A stretch of DNA of 64,000 bases from assembly GCF_014750685.1 (NCBI RefSeq), contig NZ_JAAXGE010000008.1:1-64000 (forward strand). The letters run 5' to 3'. The DNA comes from Bacteroides sp. GM023 (GTDB lineage: Bacteria; Bacteroidota; Bacteroidia; Bacteroidales; Bacteroidaceae). Under the pieces are notes generated by a model. That model did no database searches. It saw only the letters and a list, made by a program, of their open reading frames with translations, and had not been told where the DNA came from. Positions 35,209 to 43,973 of this stretch are shown here, piece by piece. Position numbers and translations under genes: made by a program. Each line of letters starts with the position of its first letter. The stretch's first letter is position 1.

Positions 35209-35442
35209 CTATAATCTATATTCATCATTTAGACGTTTCATGACTCTTTTTATTGCTGAGACTGATATCTTATACTTATTTGAAAGAAAGTCCCGAATTT
35301 CGATTTCCTTTCGTCCTTCTGCAAGCATACTTCTATACTCATAGAACATATCAAGATACATTATATCATCAGCGCTCACTCCGTTTCTATTCATTGTAGC
35401 AAGCAGGAAACGGCTTGATGCTAAAACCTCATATACTTTCAT
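35209..35442 (-). CDS. small helical protein after the terminase genes (77 aa)
   Basis: Starts MKVYEVLASSRFLLATMNRN at the ATG 35440-35442, overlapping the preceding gene by 14 bp. Residues 45-72 (NKYKISVSAIKRVMKRLN) look like a helix-turn-helix. No family recognised, but its tight coupling to the small terminase suggests a packaging or DNA-binding role. It is the last gene of the long leftward operon. Confidence 0.65.
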   Translation of the reverse strand: MKVYEVLASSRFLLATMNRNGVSADDIMYLDMFYEYRSMLAEGRKEIEIRDFLSNKYKISVSAIKRVMKRLNDEYRL

Positions 35443-35911
35443 CTGCTTTTGGGGTATAAGGTAAGAAATCAAAGCCTTTAAACTCTTTGCCACTGGTAGT
35501 ATGAGCCATTTTTTGTTTATTAGAAAGACCTATAATCCGGGAAACTATATTTGGGTTAAACGCACCAACAATAGCACCTTCTAATTGCTGTGTCTTGATA
35601 ACATTCTCTATGCGTGTAATGACCTCCGAAAAGTCTTCATGGCTAGCTTTTTTAAAATCGTTCCAAAAGGACTTACTAACATCTAAATAAGCCATTAACC
35701 CGGTCAGAGAGTAAGGACGTTGTGTAGGGCTTTCTTCCTTCTCCTTTATTTCTCCTTTCGTTTTATTCTTGATTGCTTTCCATGGAGTCCTGTCACAATA
35801 GGCAAAATACTCACAGGCTACTTCCCACAACTGTTCAGGAGAAGTAAGCGCTTTACTTCTCCCATGCTTGTTTCTCAACTTCCAAAATTGGTTTCCTTTA
35901 GGTGCAGACAT
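35429..35911 (-). CDS. small terminase subunit-like protein (Sf6 gp1/gp3-package type)
   Basis: A 160-residue protein starting MSAPKGNQFWKLRNKHGRSK. The opening APKGNxFW..R.KHGR, followed by SPEQLWEVACEYFAYCD and YSLTGLMAYLDVSKSFWNDF, matches DNA-packaging proteins of the Sf6/P22-like small-terminase family, which form a ring that picks phage DNA for packaging. I chose the ATG at 35909-35911; the frame upstream is out of character. A large terminase normally follows but none is present. Confidence 0.82.
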   Translation of the reverse strand: MSAPKGNQFWKLRNKHGRSKALTSPEQLWEVACEYFAYCDRTPWKAIKNKTKGEIKEKEESPTQRPYSLTGLMAYLDVSKSFWNDFKKASHEDFSEVITRIENVIKTQQLEGAIVGAFNPNIVSRIIGLSNKQKMAHTTSGKEFKGFDFLPYTPKADESI

Positions 35912-35913
35912 AA

Positions 35914-36408
35914 CTAATGTTCTTTTAATTGTTTGATTAAATCTGCTTCTTCCTGATCCTTGACAACAACGGTCAATCCTGTAGAAACTTCTCCTGAATG
36001 CTCGGTATTCTGTTTGTTCTTCCACCTTTCAGGAGCAAGGTTTGTGAGAATAAATATCCCGGCTCCCACATTAGGTTCAACACGGACATTTTTTCTTACT
36101 TCCTTCTTCAGCTTTTTTGCATCACCCTCCATATAATATTCGGAAGAAACCTGTTCGTATTCATACCCGATAGCAGACCTTGCAAGGGAAGAAACGACAT
36201 TGCGTTCTAACCCGTTTTTGAAATCTTCTTTCGCCTTTTTTATAGCGGTTCCGAAAGTCTCATTTTCTAACCACCGGTAATAGGTACTCTTTCCGATTCC
36301 CATTATATTACAAAAGTCAATAAGCTTTGTACCGCCATAATCTATAAGTCCATTTTCACATATCCAGTCAACGCACTTTTGGATTGTCTCTTCATTAAAT
36401 TTTGCCAT
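35914..36408 (-). CDS. second small terminase subunit-like protein
   Basis: A 164-residue protein, stop 2 bp before the next start. N-terminal helix-turn-helix (FCNIMGIGKSTYYRWLE, residues about 28-44), a central helix and the C-terminal segment VGAGIFILTNLAPERWKNKQ, whose (I)FxLTN(R)APERWKxK pattern is typical of small terminases of the phBC6A51 kind. Thus two unrelated small-terminase-like genes are adjacent. It follows the tape measure gene by 26 bp. Confidence 0.8.
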   Translation of the reverse strand: MAKFNEETIQKCVDWICENGLIDYGGTKLIDFCNIMGIGKSTYYRWLENETFGTAIKKAKEDFKNGLERNVVSSLARSAIGYEYEQVSSEYYMEGDAKKLKKEVRKNVRVEPNVGAGIFILTNLAPERWKNKQNTEHSGEVSTGLTVVVKDQEEADLIKQLKEH

Positions 36409-36434
36409 ATCTTCAATAGTTTTTGATTAATATA

Positions 36435-39400
36435 TTATAAGCTGCCTAAATTTTCAAGAACTTCAACACGTTTGCCAACCGTATTTATTTCGGCCACAGA
36501 TACCACAGGATTAGGCATCATCTGTACCCCCTTTGCCACCGCTCTAGCAAGCATATCTTCTCCCATAGTTTGATTGCTTGATGCAGTGATGTTAATTGGT
36601 ACACCGCCCCCCATTTGATTAAATGAGGAAAGTATTGGGGAAAATAGTTCCGTGGCTCTCGCTGTCATTACTGATTCACCATTGCTTAATTGTGCCGGTA
36701 TGCTATCACTTGTTCCGGTACCTGGTCCGGTAACTAAACCACCGGATGCAAACTTAGCGGATTTTACGGTTTTAATGGCTGTTGCAATATTTGCCATAAT
36801 TGTAGTGACAGTTGTCGCTATAGCCGCAATGTTACCAGGGAATGGAACCGATTGCGCCTGTGCGATTCCCGCTGCAAGAGCCTTGCCTGTATTTACCGCA
36901 ATTTCTCCCAAGGCAAGAACTTTCGACAACTTGGCAAATCCTTCGTTCACCTCTCCCAAAGCATCAATGGCACTTGTTAAATCATTGTATAGTAACTTCA
37001 TGCTGTCAACTTTGGAAGTTTCTATCTGTACTTCAATCTCTTTAATTTTTTGTTTTTGTTCAACTTTTCTTCGGTCATACTCTTCGTCGGTTTCGTCCTT
37101 CTGTTGTCTCATATTGTCGAGAACTTCATTCTCTTGTGCCAAAGAAGTTTGTAATTCCTGAATCTCATAGGCATATTGCGCCTGTTTCAATTGTGATTCG
37201 GAGGCTCCTTCATTTGCCAATTTTTGCAGTTTAATGTTGTTTTGGGATTCCAATAAATCCAACTCCGCTTTGGCTCTGTCTTCCAGGGCTTTCTTTTGTT
37301 TATCCCATATTTGTTTGTTGGCGGCATCAACAAGTTCGGCTTCTTTCTTCTTGTACTTGTCTATTATTGCCAGTTTCATTTCTTCCGTCAGTTCGGTGTC
37401 TGACAAATCCGCCTGACGTTTAATTTTCAACTGTTCCAGTTTTAGCTCCAGTTCTTTGTCAGAACCTTTTTTAACTGATTCAAGTTGTAGCTCTATGAGC
37501 TTCTGCCTATTGGCAATTTCCTTTTGCAGTTCTTCATCCGACAACTTTTGCAATGCCATCTTTTTTTGTTCTTCCAAAGCATATATTTGCTTGTTTATGG
37601 CTTCTTGTGTTTTGGGCGTCAAATCCTTTTCTGTGGCAAGGCGGGCTTGTAGGTCTTTTATCTGTCTGTCATATTGAAGTTCTATTACCTCGCTTTGTTT
37701 TTTCCGGCTATCCTTTACAAGTTTTAGCAACTCATCTTCCATCTTCCGTATTTCTTCAATTTCCTTTTTCTTGGCGTTAATTTCCGAACCTGATTTCTTT
37801 CCTCCGTTAGTAGAGGAGGTACTTTTGTCTGTAGCAGGGATATAACTTGCAATACCCTCTATTTGTTTCTTCAAGGACTCAACGACCGCCAACTGGTTCA
37901 TGCGTTCAGTCCAGGACTTCTTTATATCCTGGTTGATTTGATTATTGGTACGGTCTAACCCCATTCCTTGTTTCCATAGTGAAGCATCATTCAATTCTTT
38001 ATTATACTTTTTATTTAAGCCTATGGTTTCTTGATAATATTCTTCTTCCTGTGTCAATGTTAGGTTGAGAATTTTTAGCTGCTCCTGTTTTGCTTTTTCC
38101 AAAGCTTCATTGTCAGACATTCCCTGCTTGATGTATTCTTTCCGGGCTTTCTCTATGTCACCGTAAGCGGCTTTCACCTTCTCAACCCCTACAGACTGTC
38201 CAAGCTGTCTCGCTGCTGTTTCCTCTCTGTTGGATATATCCTCTACAGTATCGAACAACTCTCTAACCCCTTTTACCAGTTCCGAAAGTACATCATTAAC
38301 AAACAGTTTTATTTTGGAAGTCATCTTCTCGAATGATCCTCCGGTAGCATCAAACAACAAGGCAATCTCTTTCGTCAACTCCGTTTGTGAGTTTACCAAA
38401 TCTTCTTCAATCCTTCCCAGCTCTCCGGCTTTGCCCTTCACTTCGTCCAGATTGGTGGAAATATCCTTTAATGTTCGGATATACTTCAGGCCGGCATCTT
38501 CTCCCGGCCCGCCAAATATATCTGCAATGGCAGTGCCGACAACTGCGGAGCTTTCTGGAAGTTCATTCAGTTTTTCAGAAACAAGCTGCATGACTTCAAA
38601 AGTACTGGTGGCTCCGCTCTGTAGCTCTTCCTGTACCTTCTTTGAATCTATGCCAATGCCTTTTAGTGCTGAGGCTGTCGAATCCGTCATTTCCCGAAGC
38701 CGTATGTTTGCTTCTTTAATTGTATCTATACCTTTGTCGGAGAATATGCCCTGTTTGTTGGTTTCTGCAATGATGGCTACAAACTGGTCAGCAGATATTC
38801 CGGCTTCTTTGAAATATGCCGGGTATTCTTTTAAACTATCCAAGAACTCCCCGTTTGCATCCGCTCCGGCAATAAATCCATCCTTGACTACCTGCAACGC
38901 CTTTTCGGAAGTAATACCGAATTGTTTTGATATGGTATTGGCTGAGACAAGCACTTCTTTAAAGTCCTTTCCGTAATAATCCGCCAAAGCCTGCACTTCA
39001 CTTCTGTAAGCCTTCAAATCGTCCCCTGACTTGTCGGTGAATTGTTTTGTCAGTTTTGTAGCCTCTACCAAACCTTTGTTGTAGTCATACCACCATTTAA
39101 AGGCAATGCCCGCACCTGCTATCCCTGCAATGCCTAAGAATACTTTGTTCTTTAAAAGAGAAGTTAGGGTATTTCCGAAAGCGGAAGCTTCCGTTTTTAG
39201 ATTGGAGAAGAAGCCGGAACCACTTTTGGCATTGTCTGCCATGCGTAATAGAGAATTAGCAAAAGAGTTATTCATCCCCAAAGCATTTTTGATGGATTCC
39301 TCATAGTTTCCTACATTACGGTAGAAACGTTGGGTTTCTCCTTCCGCCTCTTTGAGTGAATCGGTAATGCCGTTGATTTTATTCTTAAGCTCCTGCCCTC

Positions 39401-39752
39401 TGCCTGCCTTTCTTTCAGCTTCCGAAAGACTATCATATTCGGCGGTAAGATTTGACAACTGAGCACGAAGTTGTTTTAGGCTTCCTGTTTGTTGCTTCTC
39501 AATCTTGATTTGGTTTCGTACCTCTTTTGTAAGTGTTTGAACCACGTCCCTGGCTTCCAGCATCTTCTTTTCCGTTTCTACAATCTTGGCATTGTACTCC
39601 TCCTGTGATATTTTCTTGTCCTTCAAGGCTTTTTTGTATTCAGCCTCTTCTTTCTTCAAATTCTCTATGGATGTACGGTATTTGGCGATGTTTCTTATTG
39701 CATCGTCATATTTTACCGTGATCTTCAGTATCTGTTCCTTTTCGTTATTCAT
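36435..39752 (-). CDS. phage tail tape measure protein (TP901-like)
   Basis: A 1105-residue protein. Residues 1-140 are coiled coil; about 200-450 form the TP901/PhageMin tail domain (KALQVVKDGFIAGADANGEF, DIFGGPGEDAGL) with a hydrophobic stretch NKVFLGIAGIAGAGIAF near 203-219; about 500-930 are repeated charged coiled coil; hydrophobic helices follow, and the end has ASGGLVTGPGTGTSDSIPAQ, a common tape measure C-terminal module. In long-tailed phages this protein sets tail length and exits during DNA injection. No other tail gene is nearby. Confidence 0.9.
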   Translation of the reverse strand: MNNEKEQILKITVKYDDAIRNIAKYRTSIENLKKEEAEYKKALKDKKISQEEYNAKIVETEKKMLEARDVVQTLTKEVRNQIKIEKQQTGSLKQLRAQLSNLTAEYDSLSEAERKAGRGQELKNKINGITDSLKEAEGETQRFYRNVGNYEESIKNALGMNNSFANSLLRMADNAKSGSGFFSNLKTEASAFGNTLTSLLKNKVFLGIAGIAGAGIAFKWWYDYNKGLVEATKLTKQFTDKSGDDLKAYRSEVQALADYYGKDFKEVLVSANTISKQFGITSEKALQVVKDGFIAGADANGEFLDSLKEYPAYFKEAGISADQFVAIIAETNKQGIFSDKGIDTIKEANIRLREMTDSTASALKGIGIDSKKVQEELQSGATSTFEVMQLVSEKLNELPESSAVVGTAIADIFGGPGEDAGLKYIRTLKDISTNLDEVKGKAGELGRIEEDLVNSQTELTKEIALLFDATGGSFEKMTSKIKLFVNDVLSELVKGVRELFDTVEDISNREETAARQLGQSVGVEKVKAAYGDIEKARKEYIKQGMSDNEALEKAKQEQLKILNLTLTQEEEYYQETIGLNKKYNKELNDASLWKQGMGLDRTNNQINQDIKKSWTERMNQLAVVESLKKQIEGIASYIPATDKSTSSTNGGKKSGSEINAKKKEIEEIRKMEDELLKLVKDSRKKQSEVIELQYDRQIKDLQARLATEKDLTPKTQEAINKQIYALEEQKKMALQKLSDEELQKEIANRQKLIELQLESVKKGSDKELELKLEQLKIKRQADLSDTELTEEMKLAIIDKYKKKEAELVDAANKQIWDKQKKALEDRAKAELDLLESQNNIKLQKLANEGASESQLKQAQYAYEIQELQTSLAQENEVLDNMRQQKDETDEEYDRRKVEQKQKIKEIEVQIETSKVDSMKLLYNDLTSAIDALGEVNEGFAKLSKVLALGEIAVNTGKALAAGIAQAQSVPFPGNIAAIATTVTTIMANIATAIKTVKSAKFASGGLVTGPGTGTSDSIPAQLSNGESVMTARATELFSPILSSFNQMGGGVPINITASSNQTMGEDMLARAVAKGVQMMPNPVVSVAEINTVGKRVEVLENLGSL

Positions 39753-39754
39753 AA

Positions 39755-40090
39755 TTATTTGGAATCTTCGGTTAATACTCCGTTACTTGCAAAAAACAGT
39801 GCCATAAGAAGAGCCGGGAAAGTTTCGCTGTCTCCTTTGATATTCAGATTGTCCAGGAACAAAAGCATCTTTTTACGCTTTTCGGAATCCGGTTCATGTT
39901 CATTTATCAGTTTCTCAATCATAGATAACGTTGATATAGCCTCCATCCGGTTATTTTGAATTAATTCTGTAACCCGTTTACCTTCTGCTACTACTTTTTG
40001 AATAGTTGTTTTATATTCTTTGGCCATCTTGTCAAAAGCCAAAGCTAATTTCATGGCTTCTTTGTTGTTTAATAAATCTTTTTCTGTCAT
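39755..40090 (-). CDS. small helical protein before the tape measure gene (111 aa)
   Basis: Starts MTEKDLLNNKEAMKLALAFD at the ATG 40088-40090; stop lies 2 bp before the tape measure start. All-helical, acidic/basic mix, with a hydrophobic end (FPALLMALFFASNGVL). In tailed phages one or two small proteins (tail assembly chaperones) precede the tape measure gene, and the place fits that role, but the sequence is not recognised and no frameshift pair is seen. Confidence 0.65.
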   Translation of the reverse strand: MTEKDLLNNKEAMKLALAFDKMAKEYKTTIQKVVAEGKRVTELIQNNRMEAISTLSMIEKLINEHEPDSEKRKKMLLFLDNLNIKGDSETFPALLMALFFASNGVLTEDSK

Positions 40091-40145
40091 AATTCTTTTT
40101 TTATATGCGGGCAGACCATTCGCAGTAGATCTGCCCGACATTCGG

Positions 40146-40547
40146 TTATACAATCTTTGCCAGTAATGCAATCAGCTTTTCAAGGGATTCTCCTTCTATG
40201 TCGAAATTCGGCTCCAGTCCGTTATTCTCCCAAAATTCCCTAACACCTTCGTTTTCGTTAATCACAATACAGGCTGTATTACATGGCGTGTTGTCCGGGT
40301 TAATCCTTTGGCGAACTGAAATCGTTTCCATATCGGTTTTCAGTTCATATTCACCTTCAAGCGGCTCAGTCCCCAACTTTAGCAACTGAATCCCAAGTTT
40401 GCGGGCTTCTTCCACATCAAAGTGTACGGTGTTCTCTTCCGTTATAAGGTCACCGTGCTTTGTTTTGGTTACAAGGATTTCACCGTTATCGCCTTTTCTT
40501 ACATAAACATGCTTTTCTCCTTTTCCATAAAATTCTTTCTGTTTCAT
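40146..40547 (-). CDS. acidic protein of unknown function (133 aa)
   Basis: Starts MKQKEFYGKGEKHVYVRKGD. Predicted beta-rich N-terminal half (VRKGDNGEILVTKTKHGD) and an acidic C-terminal half (EGESLEKLIALLAKIV). No family recognised. It lies in the leftward operon, 30 bp after the preceding gene and 55 bp before the next. Confidence 0.65.
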   Translation of the reverse strand: MKQKEFYGKGEKHVYVRKGDNGEILVTKTKHGDLITEENTVHFDVEEARKLGIQLLKLGTEPLEGEYELKTDMETISVRQRINPDNTPCNTACIVINENEGVREFWENNGLEPNFDIEGESLEKLIALLAKIV

Positions 40548-40577
40548 AACTTAAAATTTTGATTGTTAATAACTTAT

Positions 40578-40880
40578 TTAATTAGAAAATATCTTTTGCA
40601 TATACTTCAATACTTTCTTCATTGCTCCTTTGCTGTCTCTGATACACCATGCGGTATCACCGAACTGTGACGAACTGGGATAGGATTCATAAACATTCCC
40701 GTTGTCGTCCTTCTCCAGATTCGACCGGAACACCTCAATATATACGATCCCTTCCGGGGTGGTTCTTCGGTAACAGTACATTCGGTTACTCTCGTTTTTG
40801 GATACCAATTCGAAAGAATCACCGTATTTTCTAAACTTATCTTTTAATAGCGGACGCTTTATACTCTTTAATTTTTCCAT
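40578..40880 (-). CDS. basic small protein of unknown function (100 aa)
   Basis: Starts MEKLKSIKRPLLKDKFRKYG at the ATG 40878-40880; 19 codons upstream are open but overlap nothing useful. A beta-rich middle (SNRMYCYRRTTPEGIVYIEV) and C-terminal basic helix. No family recognised. It lies between the RusA-like and acidic protein genes. Confidence 0.6.
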   Translation of the reverse strand: MEKLKSIKRPLLKDKFRKYGDSFELVSKNESNRMYCYRRTTPEGIVYIEVFRSNLEKDDNGNVYESYPSSSQFGDTAWCIRDSKGAMKKVLKYMQKIFSN

Positions 40881-40955
40881 ATTCAAATAATGTTTTTGTA
40901 TTAGCAACTTTCTCCGCAAAGATGAATATCTTATCATCCCGTAAAAGGAAATGGC

Positions 40956-41354
40956 TTAAATCGCTTTATTTGGGCTAAATATATTTTTTTGCTCGTTTAT
41001 CTCTTCCAGATCAAATTCTACTCTTGGATTCCGTCGGTCTATCCGTTTCTCCGCATGAATCTCAAAACATAGGCTGTCGTTTGTAATTGCCTCAACCATT
41101 TGCAAGCAATCAAGGATCGTTTTTAAGGAATTATCCAGATCGAAGCGAATATTTCCATGCCAAACACGGATAAATAGCTTGAAACGACCGGAAATGCGCC
41201 TTCCTCGATACTTCTTGCATTGTAGGCAGAAGGATTTCTCATACTCCCTGATCCGGTCGTTTTTGATGATTCGTTTCTGGCCGTCTTTGCCCGGTACGGC
41301 TTGATAGTTATTCGCTTTCGCTATCACTTGCCCGTAGATTGTTTCTATTTCCAT
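40956..41354 (-). CDS. RusA-like Holliday junction resolvase
   Basis: A 132-residue protein. Residues about 65-110 hold the RusA core: RFDLDNSLKTILDCLQ with the aspartates D74/D76-type pair and conserved Lys, then ITNDSLCFEIHAEKR with the third aspartate. RusA-type enzymes resolve branched DNA during phage recombination or packaging. It is 2 bp after the DnaB stop and translationally close. Confidence 0.82.
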   Translation of the reverse strand: MEIETIYGQVIAKANNYQAVPGKDGQKRIIKNDRIREYEKSFCLQCKKYRGRRISGRFKLFIRVWHGNIRFDLDNSLKTILDCLQMVEAITNDSLCFEIHAEKRIDRRNPRVEFDLEEINEQKNIFSPNKAI

Positions 41355-41356
41355 AG

Positions 41357-42757
41357 CTAGAAGGGAGTGTTTTCTGTATAGCCTTTCGTATCGTAGTCGA
41401 ATATCTTTGTCAGGGAACCGTTGTGTTTGAATTTGATAGTTCCGACAGAACCGTTTCGATGCTTGGCTATAATCAATTCACCATAGTTGTAAATCTCATG
41501 CCCGGATGAATCCTTGATACTAATTCCGTAATACTCTGGACGATGAACGAAGATAACCATGTCTGCATCCTGCTCAATGGCTCCCGACTCCCGAAGATCG
41601 GCAAGAATCGGTTTCTTGTCTGGTCTCTTGTCTACTTCCCGGTTGAGTTGCGACAGAAGGATAACAGGTACATTCAATTCTTTAGCAATAATCTTTGCAT
41701 CCCGGGACATTCGGGCTATCTCCTGTTCTCTGTTTCTTGTTCCATTTGAGCTTTCGGTTATCAACTGTAGATAGTCTATTATCACCATTCCACATTTGTT
41801 TTGCCGATGGTATAAACGGCATGTTGCACGGATATAACTCATTCCTATAGCTGCGTTATCGTTTATAGTTATCGGTAGATTGTATAAAGTTCCCCCTGCT
41901 GCCTGGTCTATCTGCTGTAGCTCATCTTGATTTATGTTACCGGACTTTAATTTGTTAGGGTGCACATTGGATTCTGAAGCTATGAAACGCTCAAACAGAC
42001 TGACAGAATCCATTTCTAAAGAGAAAATGACTACCGGAGTCCCTTGTTTTGCTGCCGATTTAGCGAAATGCAGAGATACGGCCGTTTTACCCATAGCCGG
42101 ACGTGCTGCCAATACTATCAACTCACCGCCATGCCAACCGGAAGTTATATCGTTAAGGTCTTGTAGCCCGGTTGTTATTCCTGTCTGCTTCCCGCTACTA
42201 TACAATCCCATCTTCCTCTCTATGTTTTTTAATGCGGATTTTGCAATGTCTTTGAATGACTGGGCTTCACTTTGCCCGATTAAATCCTGCTGCATTTGCT
42301 CCAGTGCTTTCCCGGCATTGAAAAGGACATCGCCGATATCTTCCGTATCGTCATAGGCTTGTTGTTGGAGTATATGGGATAATTCAATGGCTTTTCGTTG
42401 AAGGTATTTCTGCTTTACCATCAGGGCGTGTTCTACAACATGGAACGAATCATAGCCATAACCGGAAGTTTCTGCAATGAAATGGAGTGGCACTTCATCG
42501 ATCTTACCCATTGAACGAATCTCATTTGATACTGATACTATGTCGCATGGTTTATTGATTGCATAAAGCGATTGGATAGCATCATACAATACAGCGTACC
42601 GATTATCATAAAACATATCTTTGTTCAAGTCGGAAGATATGGCATCAAATACCTTGTCACTACCAAAGCTAAGAAGTGAGCCGATAACAGCCTGTTCCGC
42701 TTCGGGTGCATTAGGCATTCCTTTAATCGGGGATAATGTACTCTTGTTTGTTTTCAT
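41357..42757 (-). CDS. dnaB: replicative DNA helicase DnaB
   Basis: A 466-residue hexameric helicase. The N-terminal domain starts PNAPEAEQAVIGSLL; the RecA-like core has Walker A ARPAMGKT, Walker B-like MVIIDYLQL, a SQLNREVDKR motif and the C-terminal arginine-finger motif AKHRNG. The ATG 42755-42757 is chosen because AAGGAGGT stands 7 bp before it; the start lies inside the end of the preceding gene (35-bp overlap). Having its own helicase allows replication without the host loader choice. Confidence 0.95.
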   Translation of the reverse strand: MKTNKSTLSPIKGMPNAPEAEQAVIGSLLSFGSDKVFDAISSDLNKDMFYDNRYAVLYDAIQSLYAINKPCDIVSVSNEIRSMGKIDEVPLHFIAETSGYGYDSFHVVEHALMVKQKYLQRKAIELSHILQQQAYDDTEDIGDVLFNAGKALEQMQQDLIGQSEAQSFKDIAKSALKNIERKMGLYSSGKQTGITTGLQDLNDITSGWHGGELIVLAARPAMGKTAVSLHFAKSAAKQGTPVVIFSLEMDSVSLFERFIASESNVHPNKLKSGNINQDELQQIDQAAGGTLYNLPITINDNAAIGMSYIRATCRLYHRQNKCGMVIIDYLQLITESSNGTRNREQEIARMSRDAKIIAKELNVPVILLSQLNREVDKRPDKKPILADLRESGAIEQDADMVIFVHRPEYYGISIKDSSGHEIYNYGELIIAKHRNGSVGTIKFKHNGSLTKIFDYDTKGYTENTPF

Positions 42758-43388
42758 TCTGTACCTCCTTTCTTCCGTGATTCTGCCACCAATAAGTAAA
42801 CCTTCTCTTTGCATCCGACAAGTTAGATATACTCCGTTCTTCTCCGACTGAAACGATATAGGCTATGAATTTGTCTATTTGGTCGGGAAGCATAGAAATA
42901 AACGACACACCTAAAGTAGACTGCATACAAACAGATTCTTTCCAGATTTCATCCGATAGTAGTTGTTGTTTGATTGATTGAGAATCGAAAACTTTATTTG
43001 CTTCCTCTCTCACACTCTCTCCCTTAAGAGAGAGAGTATCATTTACACTAACACTATCACTTACACTTACAGTTGACGTCCGTTTACGGTCGCTTACGGT
43101 CGTTGACGTTCGTTTACGGTCGTTCGTTTGATGTTTTCTGCTTTCTGCGCTTTTGATAGCGGCTTCTTTGCGTTGTTTGATAGCTGCATCATATTTGCCT
43201 ATATTGCGGTCAATAGCCGGTTTAAAAACAGAGAACATCGCATTGACTACAGTATTGTCTGTTTGTGGCATTTCTTCTGTTCTAACATAGTCGAATATTG
43301 CTTTAATGAGTTCGCCCGCAATGTCGTTGGGCTGTCCGTCGAACGCATCTTCCCATTCTGTATAAAGTACAAATGATTTTCTACTCAT
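42723..43388 (-). CDS. DUF6291-like replication protein with internal repeats
   Basis: A 221-residue protein starting MSRKSFVLYTEWEDAFDGQP, which matches DUF6291 proteins found before DnaB in Bacteroides phages. The N-terminal domain (1-90) is helical; residues about 93-125 are low-complexity (two DRKRTST repeats, then SVSDSVSVND) and encoded by 10-bp and 6-bp DNA repeats; the C-terminal domain (about 135-210) is helical with a FTYWW motif. The ATG 43386-43388 has AAGGAGGT just upstream. By place it is a likely initiator/helicase loader, as lambda O/P. Confidence 0.78.
   Translation of the reverse strand: MSRKSFVLYTEWEDAFDGQPNDIAGELIKAIFDYVRTEEMPQTDNTVVNAMFSVFKPAIDRNIGKYDAAIKQRKEAAIKSAESRKHQTNDRKRTSTTVSDRKRTSTVSVSDSVSVNDTLSLKGESVREEANKVFDSQSIKQQLLSDEIWKESVCMQSTLGVSFISMLPDQIDKFIAYIVSVGEERSISNLSDAKRRFTYWWQNHGRKEVQNENKQEYIIPD
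43014..43131. other. candidate replication origin inside the initiator gene
   Basis: Hairpin ACTCTCTC / GAGAGAGT (43014-43037), then 6-bp repeats of ACACTA/ACACTT type (about 43042-43071), then six in-phase 10-bp units from 43072 to 43131: GTTGACGTCC, GTTTACGGTC, GCTTACGGTC, GTTGACGTTC, GTTTACGGTC, GTTCGTTTGA. The 10-bp period is not a codon multiple, so it is not driven by protein repeats alone. Confidence 0.6.
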
Positions 43389-43686
43389 TGATACCTCCTT
43401 CCCAGTCAATAGACATTTGCCGTGTGTCCGGCTCTAACCAGTATAGTTTTCTTCTATCGTCCAGGCGAACGTCTTTAATGTCCCAGCCTTCATCATTACG
43501 GAGGGTGGAGATTACACGTCTGGCATCATTCGAATTTGTTTCAGCGTTGATTTCTCTTGCCGTTACTTTCCGGCCAGATAAGAAAATAGATCGTACCTGT
43601 TGAATTATTCGAGATGATTTGTTATCTTTGCTCCTGTTGTTGATGAGATTGGCAGTCGTGGAGGCTGCCTTTTTCTTTTCTTCCAT
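43381..43686 (-). CDS. small winged-helix DNA-binding protein (101 aa)
   Basis: Residues about 25-95 (IIQQVRSIFLSGRKVTAREI, NDARRVISTLRNDEG) form a winged-helix pattern as in short phage helix-turn-helix proteins that end with a beta wing (RRKLYWLEP). Its last codons overlap the next start by 8 bp, and its 3' end contains that gene's Shine-Dalgarno site. It probably helps regulation or replication start. Confidence 0.75.
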   Translation of the reverse strand: MEEKKKAASTTANLINNRSKDNKSSRIIQQVRSIFLSGRKVTAREINAETNSNDARRVISTLRNDEGWDIKDVRLDDRRKLYWLEPDTRQMSIDWEGGINE

Positions 43687-43688
43687 AG

Positions 43689-43973
43689 TCAGCCCTCCAT
43701 TAGTTTTTTTATATCAGATTCTTTATAGAATACTTTACCACCAACACGGACGGGGGATAAATAACCCTGTTTTGCCCATCTCCAAAGTGTTACTTTTGTA
43801 GTCTGAATCTTGGCGGCTGCTTGTTCAGTGGTAAATAGTGCATCTTCTTCCTTTGGTGGCTGATACTCTGCTATGAACTCGCTAATAATGTCACGGGCAA
43901 ACTCTCGTAGTTCTGTAGCTCCTACTGATAATTGAATGTTCGGATGCTCCTTAATCATTTCTACAATACTCAT
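43689..43973 (-). CDS. excisionase-like MerR/HTH_17 protein
   Basis: A 94-residue protein starting MSIVEMIKEHPNIQLSVGAT. The C-terminal half is a classic helix-turn-helix_17 module: LFTTEQAAAKIQTTKVTLWR, GYLSPVRVGGKVFYKESDI. Such proteins are excisionases or small regulators in Bacteroides elements. It is the first gene of the leftward operon, 2 bp before the winged-helix gene. A longer frame upstream is open for 19 codons but lacks support. Confidence 0.83.
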   Translation of the reverse strand: MSIVEMIKEHPNIQLSVGATELREFARDIISEFIAEYQPPKEEDALFTTEQAAAKIQTTKVTLWRWAKQGYLSPVRVGGKVFYKESDIKKLMEG

